DNA from: Phytophthora sp. 'mugwort' | Lineage: Eukaryota; Oomycota; Peronosporomycetes; Peronosporales; Peronosporaceae | Length of the DNA stretch: 64,000 nucleotides | Reading direction: 5' to 3' | Assembly (NCBI GenBank): GCA_033558025.1 | Contig: JAUCEF010000018.1 | Span: 1,922,001 to 1,986,000 of the forward strand | In this document: positions 1 through 10,341 of the stretch, one piece after another | How the letters are laid out: each line of letters begins with the position of its first letter | Position numbering within the stretch: the stretch's first letter is position 1 | The notes under the pieces: model-generated | Database searches by the model: none | What the model was told of the DNA's origin: nothing | What the model saw: only the letters and a program-made list of their open reading frames with translations | Position numbers and translations under genes: made by a program

Positions 1-2982
1 TTTCTCGAGTGTCGGGAGCATCTGAAGAACAAACACCAGGAACCGGAGCACGAGCGCTTGATCAGGGACGAAAGGTGTGGACGATAGACCATCCTCAGCC
101 GAGAAAGATGAGCCGCTCACAGTAATTCTTCTTGCTGATGGCGCTGCAGCATCGCCAATCGCATTCAAGCAAAATAACAGCGTGGACTGAATAGTTTCTT
201 GGCGGCCGATTGCAATGTTAAAAATCTGCTCCAGGATGTCCAAGCACTTCGACGGAGCCTTTTCCAGCAGCGCCTTCGTTAGCTTAGAACTAGAGAAAAC
301 TCTGTTGACATCTGGAGCATTTTTCTCGTCCGCGGAGATACCAACCTCTTGAACAAGCAGATTTGGATGGGTCACTGTTAAGTGTACTAGTGTATCCACG
401 TGATTCTCCAATAGGTCGTCTACCAAAGCAAGCATGGAGGGATATGAGCACTGCTGGGCGAAATCCTCCACTGAAGTTCCCTCTGAAATTTCAAGAGCAT
501 TCCAATCTTCAGTTGGGAACGCTCCTGCACGCAGCACTAGCACAAGCTTAGCGATTTTAACAAGGACGCTGTGGCTAGAAGACTCCTCCAACTTTTCGAG
601 CGCAAAAGCGATATCTTCCAGTGTCCACGTCAACGATGAATCGACAATCAGCCGAGAAAGTTGCTCGGGGAAATATTTGCCGTAGTGAAGCAACACGATC
701 CTCGTAAACTTTGTGTCACCTAAACTTGGATCTTGAGTTAGCTGAGGGGCACAAATGTCGGCAAGTGAGTCAGGAGGAGGGAACACGAAAGCTTCCAGAT
801 ACTTCCCCGTTGCTCCGATAACCTCCGATCGGTCCACAGTCCCGACGATAGCTTGGAGCCGGTGCATCACTTCAATAGATGAGACGTTCGATGCCACAAA
901 CAGAAGCGCAGCCCGCTCTAAGTTGCGATGGTGCACTGACATGAAAACTGCTGCCAGATCTGCTGCACATTCCCTTGCGAGACGGTCGTACAATTTCGTT
1001 TCAAGCTCAAGAGCTAACTTCTCCTTGCGGTCCGAAATCGAAGCTGCAACCTCCTTTCGATTAACATCATTGTTGATGGCCAAACGAAGCAGGTCGAAGC
1101 CAACATCAGCACGATAACGATACAGCGAGAACAGGCTCAGCAACAAGTCAATCTGGAATGGTTTCATGTCGCCGTCAGTAGACAACACGCCTTGACGCAC
1201 ATAGGAAAAGACCAACGACGGCGGGCTTTGCTGGAAAATCATGATACTGCGGTGAGTTGGGTCTTCCTCAAAGTCGAGGGGTGGGCGCATTTCAAACTCA
1301 GTCTCCGGAAGACGTTCTGCTGCGGTAAGACTAGCCATGTGTACGATATCATTTGGCCTTTGATACGCCAATGGATGTACTTGCGGCAGCAAGACAATGT
1401 ACGAGTCAAGTGCAGCAAGCTGCGACACAGGGTACGGTATTGGCTGCGTGCAAAGGAGTTGCGGCTGTGAAGGCTGTGGCACGAGAGACTTGCTCAACGC
1501 GCGACTGGCTGCCACATAGTGACACGGACTCCAAATGGACCACACTTGCAATCCCGACAGTGTCGCAACAAACAGGAACGAGCTATTGGCCGTGATGCTG
1601 GTGACTGCTGATGCGAAGCTGTAGTGCATCACCACACGTCCAGACTCCGTCGATCCGTCGGTTTCGCCGTTACCCTCGTCTTCTCCTTCCTCCACACTTG
1701 TAAAGGAATCTCGACTTTGTCCCACAACGACCTTCCCCACCTTGAGCGGTTTGTGCATACCCCTCGACCTTGTTCTCTCCCCTTTACCCAACACCTTCTT
1801 GGCCATTTTCTTCCTCGTAGAATCGACTTCTTCCGACAAGAAATAGTACAGGAACGCGTGCTTCTCCGTTGCTACCAACAGACGCGTGTAGCTTCTCGTC
1901 TCAACGCAAACACGGTTGTCAATAGTTTCTGGCAGGAACTTCAGCGATCGAACACTGTGATTCGGTGGCAAATAGCGCTGCAAAAGCACGCTCACGTCGT
2001 TCTCCGCAATAAAATACGACATGGCCTGATTCGTACGAATATCCTGGCTTTTAACCAGACCTGCAAGGTTCCACACTTCCTGTTGAGCTTCGTTACGTCC
2101 AAGCACCATGGGGATCTGCTCCTGCTCGTCAAAGATCCGTTGTTCATCCTGTTCTCGTCTTGTATCCGCCTCCGTCGTGCTGTACACTGAGCATGACACC
2201 GGCACCTCCACGAACGAGTCCAAGTCTTCAAAGCTCGATATCTTCACACACTGCGCTGCATCTTCGGGCACAGCATCTCCGTCTTCCTGCCTGCCACCCC
2301 ACTCTTCAAGCGCCGTCGTCTTGTCCAGGCCTGCATCCAGCTTTGGCATCTCCTCGACGTCTTTAGAGCTTCTGACATGGATCTCCATGACGCGCACCTC
2401 CGTCTGCGAGGCGAAGGCCACATAGACGCCGTGGATAGCCACGTACTCGACCTGCATGAAGGCGTGGCGCTGCGCCATGTCCACCTTGAGCTCCATGACA
2501 TGCTCGAAGAAGCCGCGGCTGCATTGCCAGATGTTGAGAACTGTTCCCATAGCTACCACGACGCGGCCCGTGAAGCTGCAAACTGCCACGCAGTCAGCCT
2601 TGCGGCTGGATGACGGACTCTCCAGTACGCCCAGCGGCAGCGTATAGCCGCGCACCATCTTGCGCTCGCGCCAGTCGTGATACACGCACAGGAAGGTTTC
2701 GGCGTCCTCGTCGTCGCCGTCGTCATTTCCTTTCACGTCGCTCTCTAGCGTCACCAAACTGTCCGAGAAGCTCGTGTAGTGCAACGTGTACACGCGGCTA
2801 TGAATAGACGTGAACTCGTGCAGCAACGCCGAGCATGAGGCTGCATATACGCGGATCACACCCTCGCGTCCGCTAGCCACGGCAAACGTGGCGTCGGCCG
2901 TCGTGCGCGACGCGCTAGCCAGCGTCTGCGCGTCGTCCGCCGCCGCTCCCAGCGCCAGCGACCGCACGAACAGCGACTCCAT
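1..2982 (-). CDS. HPS3-like BLOC-2 subunit, 3' end beyond window
   Basis: An open frame runs without a stop from the ATG at 2982 to the window edge: 994 codons, incomplete at the C-terminus. The first half reads like a beta-propeller (for example VRVYAASCSALLHEF, FLCVYHDWRERKMVRGYTL, VAVCSFTGRVVVAMGT, VEYVAIHGVYVAFASQTEV). The second half is helical and solenoid-like. The pattern of an 'Y/HDWRxRK' block followed by two propeller strands resembles the N-terminal domain of HPS3, a BLOC-2 subunit that helps route cargo to lysosome-related organelles; human HPS3 is about 1000 residues. An acidic stretch (DDGDDEDAE) and a charged loop near residues 330-400 look like low-conservation inserts. Seen: the ORF and its architecture. 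Inferred: the family. It could instead be another propeller-solenoid trafficking protein. A possible upstream exon is listed separately. Confidence 0.6.
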   Translation of the reverse strand, partial: MESLFVRSLALGAAADDAQTLASASRTTADATFAVASGREGVIRVYAASCSALLHEFTSIHSRVYTLHYTSFSDSLVTLESDVKGNDDGDDEDAETFLCVYHDWRERKMVRGYTLPLGVLESPSSSRKADCVAVCSFTGRVVVAMGTVLNIWQCSRGFFEHVMELKVDMAQRHAFMQVEYVAIHGVYVAFASQTEVRVMEIHVRSSKDVEEMPKLDAGLDKTTALEEWGGRQEDGDAVPEDAAQCVKISSFEDLDSFVEVPVSCSVYSTTEADTRREQDEQRIFDEQEQIPMVLGRNEAQQEVWNLAGLVKSQDIRTNQAMSYFIAENDVSVLLQRYLPPNHSVRSLKFLPETIDNRVCVETRSYTRLLVATEKHAFLYYFLSEEVDSTRKKMAKKVLGKGERTRSRGMHKPLKVGKVVVGQSRDSFTSVEEGEDEGNGETDGSTESGRVVMHYSFASAVTSITANSSFLFVATLSGLQVWSIWSPCHYVAASRALSKSLVPQPSQPQLLCTQPIPYPVSQLAALDSYIVLLPQVHPLAYQRPNDIVHMASLTAAERLPETEFEMRPPLDFEEDPTHRSIMIFQQSPPSLVFSYVRQGVLSTDGDMKPFQIDLLLSLFSLYRYRADVGFDLLRLAINNDVNRKEVAASISDRKEKLALELETKLYDRLARECAADLAAVFMSVHHRNLERAALLFVASNVSSIEVMHRLQAIVGTVDRSEVIGATGKYLEAFVFPPPDSLADICAPQLTQDPSLGDTKFTRIVLLHYGKYFPEQLSRLIVDSSLTWTLEDIAFALEKLEESSSHSVLVKIAKLVLVLRAGAFPTEDWNALEISEGTSVEDFAQQCSYPSMLALVDDLLENHVDTLVHLTVTHPNLLVQEVGISADEKNAPDVNRVFSSSKLTKALLEKAPSKCLDILEQIFNIAIGRQETIQSTLLFCLNAIGDAAAPSARRITVSGSSFSAEDGLSSTPFVPDQALVLRFLVFVLQMLPTLEK

Positions 2983-3065
2983 GCTTCGGATTTGGGTTGA
3001 GCTTGACTTGTGTAAGGAACACCAACAATCTTGACAGCCGAAATGGCAAAATTTGCTTACAGTAG

Positions 3066-3311
3066 TTATTGGCGAACGCGGGCGGTTTGTTGCTCACGCG
3101 GTGGAAGCACGTGCGAATGTCGTCGATCTCGACGTCCAACCAGTCGTGCAGAGCCCTTCCTAGATGCTTGATCGTCGACTCGTGCGCTAATAACGGTCGA
3201 AATGCGCATGGTAATGCGAGTTTCGTTATCGCTAAACACGATCCGTTTTCTAGAGCTCGCATCGACGTAACGGAGACGTAGTGTAAGGGGGGATCTTTCT
3301 AGCATGTACAT
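3066..3311 (-). other. possible upstream exon or short ORF ahead of the HPS3-like gene
   Basis: Upstream of the HPS3-like ATG on the same strand, an ATG at 3311 begins MYMLERSPLTLRLRYVDA, and an overlapping frame contains LHDWLDVEIDDIRTCFHRV, which looks coding. A GTAAGC donor lies near 3055 and a CTTACACAAG acceptor near 3007, giving a possible ~54-nt intron. However, splicing at these sites does not join any of these frames to the downstream ATG frame. It may be a broken 5' exon, a small unrecognised gene, or chance. I see no family assignment. Confidence 0.2.
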
Positions 3312-3812
3312 GGAGCTATGGCCCTCTACTTTCTGACAGATTGAAACCCCTCAACAGAAAGTTTTGCTTCAATTCGAGATATTGTTTGCTGATGGAATCC
3401 ATCGAAGCTTGTGACTTTGCCGTTCTCTGGCATCACGTAAAGGCTTGGCGACAAGAATCGAGATCACCAAGCAGGAACGACGCCAAATAAGGCGTGTTCG
3501 CGCTGGGCGGCTGGGCAATTCTTTGGTTTCCGAGCTACCTGGCGGTGAAGCCTTCCAAGGAATGCGGACCTGGCGTGCGGAGCTCTCTGAATCCTCGACG
3601 CATTGTCTCGTCGGATGCATTGTAGATTGACCTAGGTGTGGTCAGTTCTTGTCAAACACTGGTGCATGCGTCAGCCTTGGCGCAAAACGGCGCAATCGCG
3701 ATAACCGTTGCCCCGGGTTCGTGCTTACGGGTGGCCGAGGCATTCTGCGAAAAGCTTCTGAGTGCATCAGCGACTATCCCGTAATTACCTCGCGCTCTTT
3801 GTCACTTCAATA
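3312..3812. other. intergenic, no gene seen
   Basis: Divergent spacer between the HPS3-like gene and the C2-like gene. Short ORFs exist on both strands, but none has coding-like composition. It should hold the promoters of both genes. Confidence 0.5.
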
Positions 3813-3820
3813 CTCAATTC
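3813..3820 (+). promoter_or_regulatory. possible oomycete initiator (Inr)
   Basis: CTCAATTC fits the oomycete initiator consensus YTCANTYY and lies 84 nt before the chosen start of the C2-like gene. The match is short and the flanking FPR element is not convincing, so this is only a candidate transcription start. Confidence 0.3.
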
Positions 3821-3903
3821 TCGCGACGCAGTTGCGATATACGTTAAATAGCACTGGTCATCTTACTACAGTCAACTACAAACCACATTATCTACCGACC
3901 GCC

Positions 3904-4794
3904 ATGGCGCTACTACTTCCGAGCAAGAACTTGACCACACCAGCTCATCAGGAACAGGACCCGTCGGAGCTGCCGCTCGCGCTGATCAAGAAGAAGACGC
4001 CGTTGTTGCCGTCGCTGAGTGCGCGCGTTCAGTTCGCGAGCTGCGCATCCATGACGAAAAGCTTTTTGGCCAAGGCGTTCCCGTCACCGCACAGGAAGCT
4101 GTGGGGCTTCCAGAGCAGCCCGACTGGAGTGGACGACCCGACAGAGGCGAGCATGGCTTCCGACGAACAGGATGAGGAAGCCGCACGAGGCGACATCTGC
4201 GAGATCATTGTGGTGGCGATCCAGAAAGTCACGGACTCGGGCTTCGACGCGGCCGAAGAAGAGAACCACGCGAGTACAGTCGGCCCTGGCAGACTACACA
4301 GATCGTCGGTCTGGGGTTCGGCCAAGTGGTCGCAGGGACAGTTGCAGTTGCCGCACCGTATAGGCTGCACCGTTCGCAACGGCACAACGACAAAGGTCTC
4401 CGCTCAGCCCGAGCGCAGCGACAATGAGTTTGTCTTTGACGAGAAGTTCGTCTTTGAGCGACGGGAGAACGATGCGCAGTACCAGGAGGTGACGATCGAG
4501 GTATCGAGTGTCACGCCGGGCTTGGGCAGGAAGCACCGTCTCGGTCAAGTTGCAGTGGACCTGGACGCTGCATTCGCCGCGCAGTCATCGGGCCCGATCT
4601 ATAAACACAGCGCGTTGACGACGTCGGACGGCTTGGACATGGAGATCCACTACGTGCTGCACCGCCTGGTAGTGCAGAATGCGACGGCCGCCGCCGCCTC
4701 ACGCGTGCTCACTCGGTCAAGCACGAGCCTCAACGACGACGACGACATGGACGCATGCGGACAAATCTTCCCCGATTTGTGGTATCTTTGCTAA
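3904..4794 (+). CDS. C2-domain-like protein
   Basis: The 296-residue protein starts at the ATG in GCCATGGCG, a better context than the in-frame ATG at 3649, whose first ~85 codons look like 5' UTR. Residues about 95-235 alternate short strands and acidic loops in the manner of a C2 fold (CEIIVVAIQKVTDSGF, then an NEFVFDEKFVFER block, then VTIEVSSVTPGLGRKHRLG and QVAVDLDAAF). The 'FVFDEKFVFE' piece matches the central strand of C2 domains, which usually bind phospholipid, sometimes with calcium. The full set of calcium-binding aspartates is not obvious, so calcium binding is doubtful. The N-terminus is lysine- and proline-rich and carries no signal peptide. No transmembrane segment is present. 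Function beyond possible membrane association is unknown. Confidence 0.55.
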   Translation: MALLLPSKNLTTPAHQEQDPSELPLALIKKKTPLLPSLSARVQFASCASMTKSFLAKAFPSPHRKLWGFQSSPTGVDDPTEASMASDEQDEEAARGDICEIIVVAIQKVTDSGFDAAEEENHASTVGPGRLHRSSVWGSAKWSQGQLQLPHRIGCTVRNGTTTKVSAQPERSDNEFVFDEKFVFERRENDAQYQEVTIEVSSVTPGLGRKHRLGQVAVDLDAAFAAQSSGPIYKHSALTTSDGLDMEIHYVLHRLVVQNATAAAASRVLTRSSTSLNDDDDMDACGQIFPDLWYLC

Positions 4795-5400
4795 AGGTCG
4801 CTGCAGTAGTCGACGGCAGGTAAGTAAAGTAAATAAGAAGGCGATGAACGCTCCAGTAATATCATGCAGTTCTCTCACGACCGATTACGTTGCCGCGGCG
4901 CGATAGATCAAGTCGCTTCTTGCCATTCGGATAGAGCGCTACCTTGCAGGGGCGGGCTGAGAACTGCCACGTAACTCGTAGCCGGCCTAGCAGAGGATAA
5001 CAGGTAGCGATTGCTGGTGGGGTGCGATCACTCACGCAAGTGACGGCGAGATTTGCACGAACGAATTCCTGGTATTGCTTCGAAACCAGCAAACACAAGG
5101 TTCGACAGGGCCACCGAAACGTGCAACGAAGGTAAGGTACAGTGGGTAAGGTCCGCCTTGGCTCGGCTTTCACGTCGACTCGCGCCTTTGCTGGAGGATA
5201 CCAGGTGGCATCGCCGCAAGTCTCCGCTACGTCAGGGGTCGTGGCGTTGCCATGGTATCTGACTGACCAATAATGAAAGGAAGTATGAAAACTGAATATT
5301 TGATGTATGACACACAACATAGAGCTGCATCACCTAAGCGGCTCCATAGTCGTTCCGGGCCTATCAGATTCTGCTAATTGCATCCGTCCGTCTATCTGTC
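4795..5400. other. intergenic, no gene seen
   Basis: Spacer between two co-oriented genes. A 152-codon frame on the minus strand (4862-5320) has no coding-like character or family resemblance. Nothing else is recognisable. Confidence 0.5.
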
Positions 5401-6579
5401 ATGGCGTTCCGCCGCGTCCCACCAAGCGAGGAGGAGGAGTCGTCCTTCTCATCCACATCCACCATGGATTCGGACTACGAGATCCCCGTGGCGTTGCAGC
5501 GGCTGCACGTGTGGAGCAACGAGCGCGTGTCCAGCAGGGTCTCGCATGCGCTCAGCAGCATGAACACTATCCGCGAGAGCGAGTCCATGCGCTTTAGTAT
5601 GGTCACTGCCAACAAGTGGAAGAAGATGGGCTATCACCCTTACAAACCCGATGCCTCGGGCTACACGGCGCTGCACCGAGCCGCCAAGCGCGGCGACGAG
5701 GCCGTCGTGGCCTCGTTGCTCGCCATGTACGACGGCAAGGCCATCGACCTAGCCTCCATTAAGTCTCACAAACAGCATCAGATTGCGCTACATATCGCAG
5801 CCAAGTACGGCAACCTCGAGGCCGCGCGACTGCTGACCGCTCCGGAATTCCGAGAACTTGTCAACATGCCAGATCGCAATGGCAACACGCCGCTACACTT
5901 TGCTGCGACGTGCTCTGCGCCCTCGGCGTCGGATGTAGTTGCGCTACTGCTCCTGCGAGGCGCAGACCCGACTATCAAAAGCAAGCGAGACGTCTTTCCG
6001 ATCGTCGCACACGTGCTCACGGCGCAGGACGACGACCCGGAGATTGTGCAGTTACTCATGAAGAACGGCAGCGACCCTAACACAATCGACGGAGCTGGTA
6101 ATACCGTTTTGCATATTGCTGTCTCACAGGGAATTTGGAAGGTCGCGGCGGCGCTTGTAAAAGAGCACGCCAGCATGACGATCCGCAACAACCAGGGGGT
6201 GATGGTTTTGGATATTCTGTCGCCGCCGCAGTTGGCGTGGCTGGCCAAGTTTATCATGCACCCACCAGAGTGGGTACCCAACGGAACTCAACGTTCTTGC
6301 ATGGTGTGCTCGCGCAAGTTCGGTCTGCTGGTTCGACGCCACCACTGTCGATTATGCGGACGCATTTGCTGCGGTCCGTGCTCCAAGTACAAACGCCGTC
6401 TCCCGTTTACGGATATGTCGATCAAGCCGACAACAAAGGGCCGCAACGAAATGATGAAGGTCTGCAGTACCTGCATCACTGTCCCTGAAGTTGCGCACGA
6501 GGATTTATCATGGGCAAGCACCACGGCGGATCGATTGATTGCAAGCGACGGTGTTATCGACTATGATGATGATTATTAG
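5401..6579 (+). CDS. ankyrin-repeat FYVE zinc-finger protein
   Basis: A single-exon gene encoding 392 residues. Residues 86-275 hold about five ankyrin repeats (GYTALHRAAKRGDEAVV, QIALHIAAKYGNLEAARLL, GNTPLHFAA, GNTVLHIAVSQGIWKVA). Residues 291-358 are a FYVE finger with eight zinc cysteines (C300, C303, C316, C319, C324, C327, C355, C358) and the basic RRHHCR block at 312-317 that binds phosphatidylinositol 3-phosphate. The usual leading WxxD motif reads WVPN, so the aspartate is replaced by asparagine. The protein should sit on PI3P-rich endosomes and use the ankyrin repeats to hold a partner; the cargo is unknown. The N-terminus is rich in Glu and Ser. The C-terminus ends in an acidic DYDDDY tail. 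ATG 5464 is an alternative start. Confidence 0.9.
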   Translation: MAFRRVPPSEEEESSFSSTSTMDSDYEIPVALQRLHVWSNERVSSRVSHALSSMNTIRESESMRFSMVTANKWKKMGYHPYKPDASGYTALHRAAKRGDEAVVASLLAMYDGKAIDLASIKSHKQHQIALHIAAKYGNLEAARLLTAPEFRELVNMPDRNGNTPLHFAATCSAPSASDVVALLLLRGADPTIKSKRDVFPIVAHVLTAQDDDPEIVQLLMKNGSDPNTIDGAGNTVLHIAVSQGIWKVAAALVKEHASMTIRNNQGVMVLDILSPPQLAWLAKFIMHPPEWVPNGTQRSCMVCSRKFGLLVRRHHCRLCGRICCGPCSKYKRRLPFTDMSIKPTTKGRNEMMKVCSTCITVPEVAHEDLSWASTTADRLIASDGVIDYDDDY

Positions 6580-7291
6580 CTCATGAAGTAAGACGACAAG
6601 ACCCAGGGAGTCGCTTCGAATGAAGAAGACGGCGCTGCTTGCGGCTAGCAAAGGAGGGAAGGAACCTCATTTTCGCAGTCAAGTGGCGCTTCCTCTCTCA
6701 ATACTCTCCACCTTTCAACCACGCAAATTGACTGTACCTTACCAAGTTAACAGGGCAACTTCTAGCTTTCATACGCTACGCCTTTGCCCGACGATAGTTG
6801 GCTATGACGCCAAGCAGAATGCACACATTCTGTAGTAAATCGAAGGAAGATTTACTTGCATGGACTTGTTATTCATCGCGTTCAATCTGCGTCTCATATG
6901 GCGGTCTTGGTCACCCATGGCCAGTCTGGTCAACGCCGATTACCAGCGCTCTTACAAACGATGAAACACCCTCTGTCGTCACATGACGCGCAAAATGCAA
7001 AGGCATCAATTATTAGAGATGGAAGTGGCACTTTTACGAACTGTACCATAACCTGCTACTTCATTACCGTAATTTCGATGTTAACTGTCACCCCATTGAT
7101 GTCGCCTAGCCCAGTTTATAGATAAAAACCCTCAGGTGCAGATAGTGAGAGAATTGATGTTCGATATACTATATTTACAGGTAACGAGCTACATCGTCGT
7201 CCCAGCTCACCTCACCTACGGACGTGTCAATGCATGACAACGACTACAGTATGGCTACCATCTCATCGTCCACAGTCTTGATACATTCATC
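6580..7291. other. intergenic, no gene seen
   Basis: AT-richer spacer between the ankyrin-FYVE gene and the pogo-like transposase remnant. Small ORFs on the plus strand are not coding-like. I found no clear terminal repeat for the transposase here. Confidence 0.45.
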
Positions 7292-8592
7292 TTACTCCTC
7301 AGCGCGCTTGTCAAAAAGGAGTCCAACCTTCTTGTACCCGCTCTTTATCGTCGCTTTACTGAGCTCTTCCGATGCAGCACGCAGCCACCCCACCACTTGT
7401 GCGCAATCTGGCGCACGAACCTTGTTTCCTTCGGAAGCTAAAAGCCTCGCAGTCTCGCTCTTTAGATGTTGCATCCAGCTCGCCCGCAACCAGTCCTTCA
7501 ATGGCTTGTTCCAGGAGATATCGGCGGGCTGGCAGCAGTGGGTGTACCCCGGTGGTACACGTTGTAAAACGACGATTTTGCTAGCTGCGTACTGGACGAT
7601 TTCAGCGGTCCAGTGGGCTCTGAGTCGTCCCACAAAAGCATAACGGGAGCATCGCGGTCGTCGTGCTCGCCGAAGTAGGGTCCAAGAAGCGAAGAAATAA
7701 CGCTGAGTTCCACCAGCCTTTCGAGTTGGTAAATTTAGGCATCTCATGTTCATCCTGGAGTTTTTGAATGCTTGGCCACAGTTTATAGCTGAAGTCGTGC
7801 CTCAGCCGCGTGCTCTCTTTGCGCGTCTCCGCTATAGTAGACGGACGCATCTTCAATACGAATTATGGCTCGTACTTGCGCCCCGTACTGTCCGCCATTA
7901 ACATGGCGGTCAGCCTCTCTTTGCTTTTACTACCGATTTGACCCACACAGTTTTAGATCCTCGTTCGTCAACTGTATTTTTAGGCACATATTCGAAAACG
8001 GCCGTTTGGTCGGCATTGTAGATTTTCTAGATGCCCTCCTCCACTCTTCGGTGGCGCACCGTTGCGGCAAACGCTTCCGCAATTGCAGCGGAGTCCGCAG
8101 GGGGAGACTGACCTTGCCGGGGTTTTGCTCTGAGAGCCAGGCCGTAACGAGAAAGGTAGGAGACCAACCACGTCGATGAGGCTGCGAACGCGGTCGGCGG
8201 CACGTCGTACATGCTGGCGATCTTGAGCGCCTCCTGCTGCAGCATCGTGCCGACAGCGGTACGCCGTTTCGCCGCAGGACGACGATCCACTCGTAGATGT
8301 CGAGCTCGACGTCGTCGGATAGCGTCTTCGCCGAGCCGAGCTCCCTGTACCGCTTCAGCTTGGCCGTGTTGGCGCTGGCGTCTAGTGCGTCGATGCGGGA
8401 GCGGCTCTGTCTCCACCGCAAGACCGCCCGCTTCTTGGTAGTATAAGCTCGGCCAAAAAAAAAAGGCAGTACAATTGCAACCACGGAGTGCGTGTCGTAG
8501 TAAGCGAGGACGGCCGATTTGAACTCGAACGTCTCTCATGTGCTCTTGAACTTGATCGGCTTTCTGCTCTTGCCCTTGACTGGAATGCGCAT
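7292..8592 (-). pseudogene. broken pogo/CENP-B-type DDE transposase
   Basis: Reading minus from the ATG at 8592, the fragments line up across several frames as one transposase. The order is a basic N-terminus, a helix-turn-helix region (ELDIYEWIVVLRRNGVPLS, then TWLVSYLSRYGLALRAK), and the DDE superfamily catalytic core (KGWWNSALFLRFLD, a DD pair in VMLLWDD, HWTAEIVQYAASKIVVLQR, PPGYTHCCQPADISWNKPLK), ending at a stop at 7292. The frame changes at least four times and an in-frame TGA follows the first ~18 codons, so it cannot make a full enzyme. Family knowledge: CENP-B-type HTH plus DDE endonuclease cores belong to pogo/Tigger elements, which insert at TA. I could not see its terminal inverted repeats. 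A related MITE may lie at 13338-13447. Confidence 0.75.
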
Positions 8593-9075
8593 CGTGCTGG
8601 AAGTGTGGAGGCGGGGGTGGACACGGGGATTTCTGAAGTGGGGAGCACGCTGAACGGCTGAGGTTTTATAAGGGGTAACTATTTAACACAAAATCGTCTG
8701 CTGGCAGAATTCAGGTCGCTGATTGGGAGGGTGACAATTAACAGAGGGTGGCACCTAACACCGATATTACGGTAAGCCTCGGCACAGCGAATGCATAGGC
8801 GAGGCATAGCATGGGTGTCGATCGTTTTGGTGTTCGTAAAAGAGATGTGCAGTTTCCACGTGTCGAACAACGGTTGACGAGACCACCGTGGCCACACAAA
8901 AGCGACACGTCAGCTTCAACATCAACACCAAGCAGCATTGCACCACGCATTCGTTTCAACATATCAACCGTGCTCTTGTTTTTTTTCCTTGTTTATTCTT
9001 CCAGTTCCGTCAGCACGCCATACTCTCTCGCTTCTCCTTTTTCTCTGGTCCGTTTTTGATGCAATTGGCAGCCGT
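8593..9075. other. intergenic, no gene seen
   Basis: Spacer between the transposase remnant and the 3' end of the KDEL-receptor-like gene. It has TTTTTTTCC-rich stretches near 8975-9005 that may belong to the 3' flank. No coding-like frame. Confidence 0.45.
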
Positions 9076-10341
9076 CTACGCCTGGTAGGCGCCATGCGTG
9101 GGGAGCATCATCGGGCCTCCTTCTTTCATGCTGCATCCATACAAACAAACCACAATAAACATTTGAGCACTCGCAATACAAACGCAACTAACTTCTTCTT
9201 CATGGCAAGCGTACCTCTTGAAGTAGTAGTAGAGGAAATCCGCCATCATCAGCATGTGGCCAATCTGCACAAAGATGACCGTATAGCCGACGTGCTGGCC
9301 AGCGTCCTTCTCGCCAAGCTCGTGGTACGATGAGAACCAAAACACCAGGTGCAGGAAACTACCGAACGCCAAAGCGTACACGAAGTGCGAGATACACGAC
9401 TCCACCGCTCCTCCGCCCTGCAATAAATAACCAGATAACAAACAAAAAGTAAGATACTGCAAACACGCACACAGCAGTGCAAGCAAGTACGTACCCGCTT
9501 CTGGAACATGAATAACTGCGGCAGAATGGCAACGGCCTCAATGTACAGCGCGATGGTCCAGGCCACGTCCGAGAACCAATTACGGTTCAGATTCGGGTGA
9601 ATCAGCTTAAAATCCAACGTCAAACAGCATAACAAGTAAATATGCATTTTCTATCTCTTAGCAGCGATTCGAACAGCACGCACCATGCCGAAGAAGATGC
9701 AGGGAAGCAGGATGTAAAGCGCGCCGAGCTCCGTGGGCACGTGCAGCCATCCGAATGTGTCGTAGCGCAACTCGTAGGTCGAGTTGAAACGTGTGGTGAC
9801 GAGGTAGATGACACCACAGCAAAGCGTGAGCGCCACGACCTCCAGGAACGTGTAGAGCCAGTCGCCGCTACGATCGTAGGGCAGGTAGCCTTGGTAGCGC
9901 AAGATGGAGCTCAGGCGGAAGAGGAACAAGAACGCGTACAGCTCCAGCGTCTTGAGCGACAGGCCAGCCACTGATCGCTGCGAGAAGGCTTTGAAGATCA
10001 GAAAGGCGAAGCCGAAAGCGCGCACGAACGCGCCCATGGTCTACACCGGGTCATTTTCATACGAAATAAGTGTCAGAAATTATCCCGCAGATGAAGGGTT
10101 TAGTGCCAGATTAGTACCATCAGGAAGGAGAAGTCTCCATCGCTGAACAAGTGGTAGCAAAAGAACACGACCACCACGAAGGCCGACCACAGCGCGATGT
10201 TGCTCTTGTGCGTTGTCAGGAAGGCGCTGTAGACGGCAGAACGAAACGAGGATGAGCCACCACACACACATGAGGAAGAGAAGGTGGAGTAGAGCCCACG
10301 TACGCGCCCGGGGACTTGTCCTTGCTATTCAGGTCCATCAT
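9076..10341 (-). CDS. KDEL-receptor-like (ERD2-like) multi-pass membrane protein, six exons
   Basis: I rebuilt six exons: 10304-10341, 10118-10226, 9684-10040, 9495-9605, 9215-9417 and 9076-9130. The joined frame has 290 residues. Introns are 77, 77, 78, 77 and 84 nt, with donors GTACGT, GTACTA, GTGCGT, GTACGT and GTACGC and AG acceptors. The product has the ER-lumen-protein-retaining-receptor fold: VAGLSLKTLELYAFLFLFRLS, RFNSTYEL, LIHPNLNRNWFSDVAWTIAL, IEAVAILPQLFMFQK, then HFVYALAFGSFLHLVFW and ADFLYYYFKS. Plain ERD2 is about 215 residues; this protein has an N-terminal extension with one extra membrane segment (ALWSAFVVVVFFCYHLF), as in plant ERD2-like proteins. Family members cycle between Golgi and ER; whether this long form binds H/KDEL ligands is not known from sequence. 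The C-terminus ends MKEGGPMMLPTHGAYQA. Exon 1 is the least certain. Confidence 0.85.
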
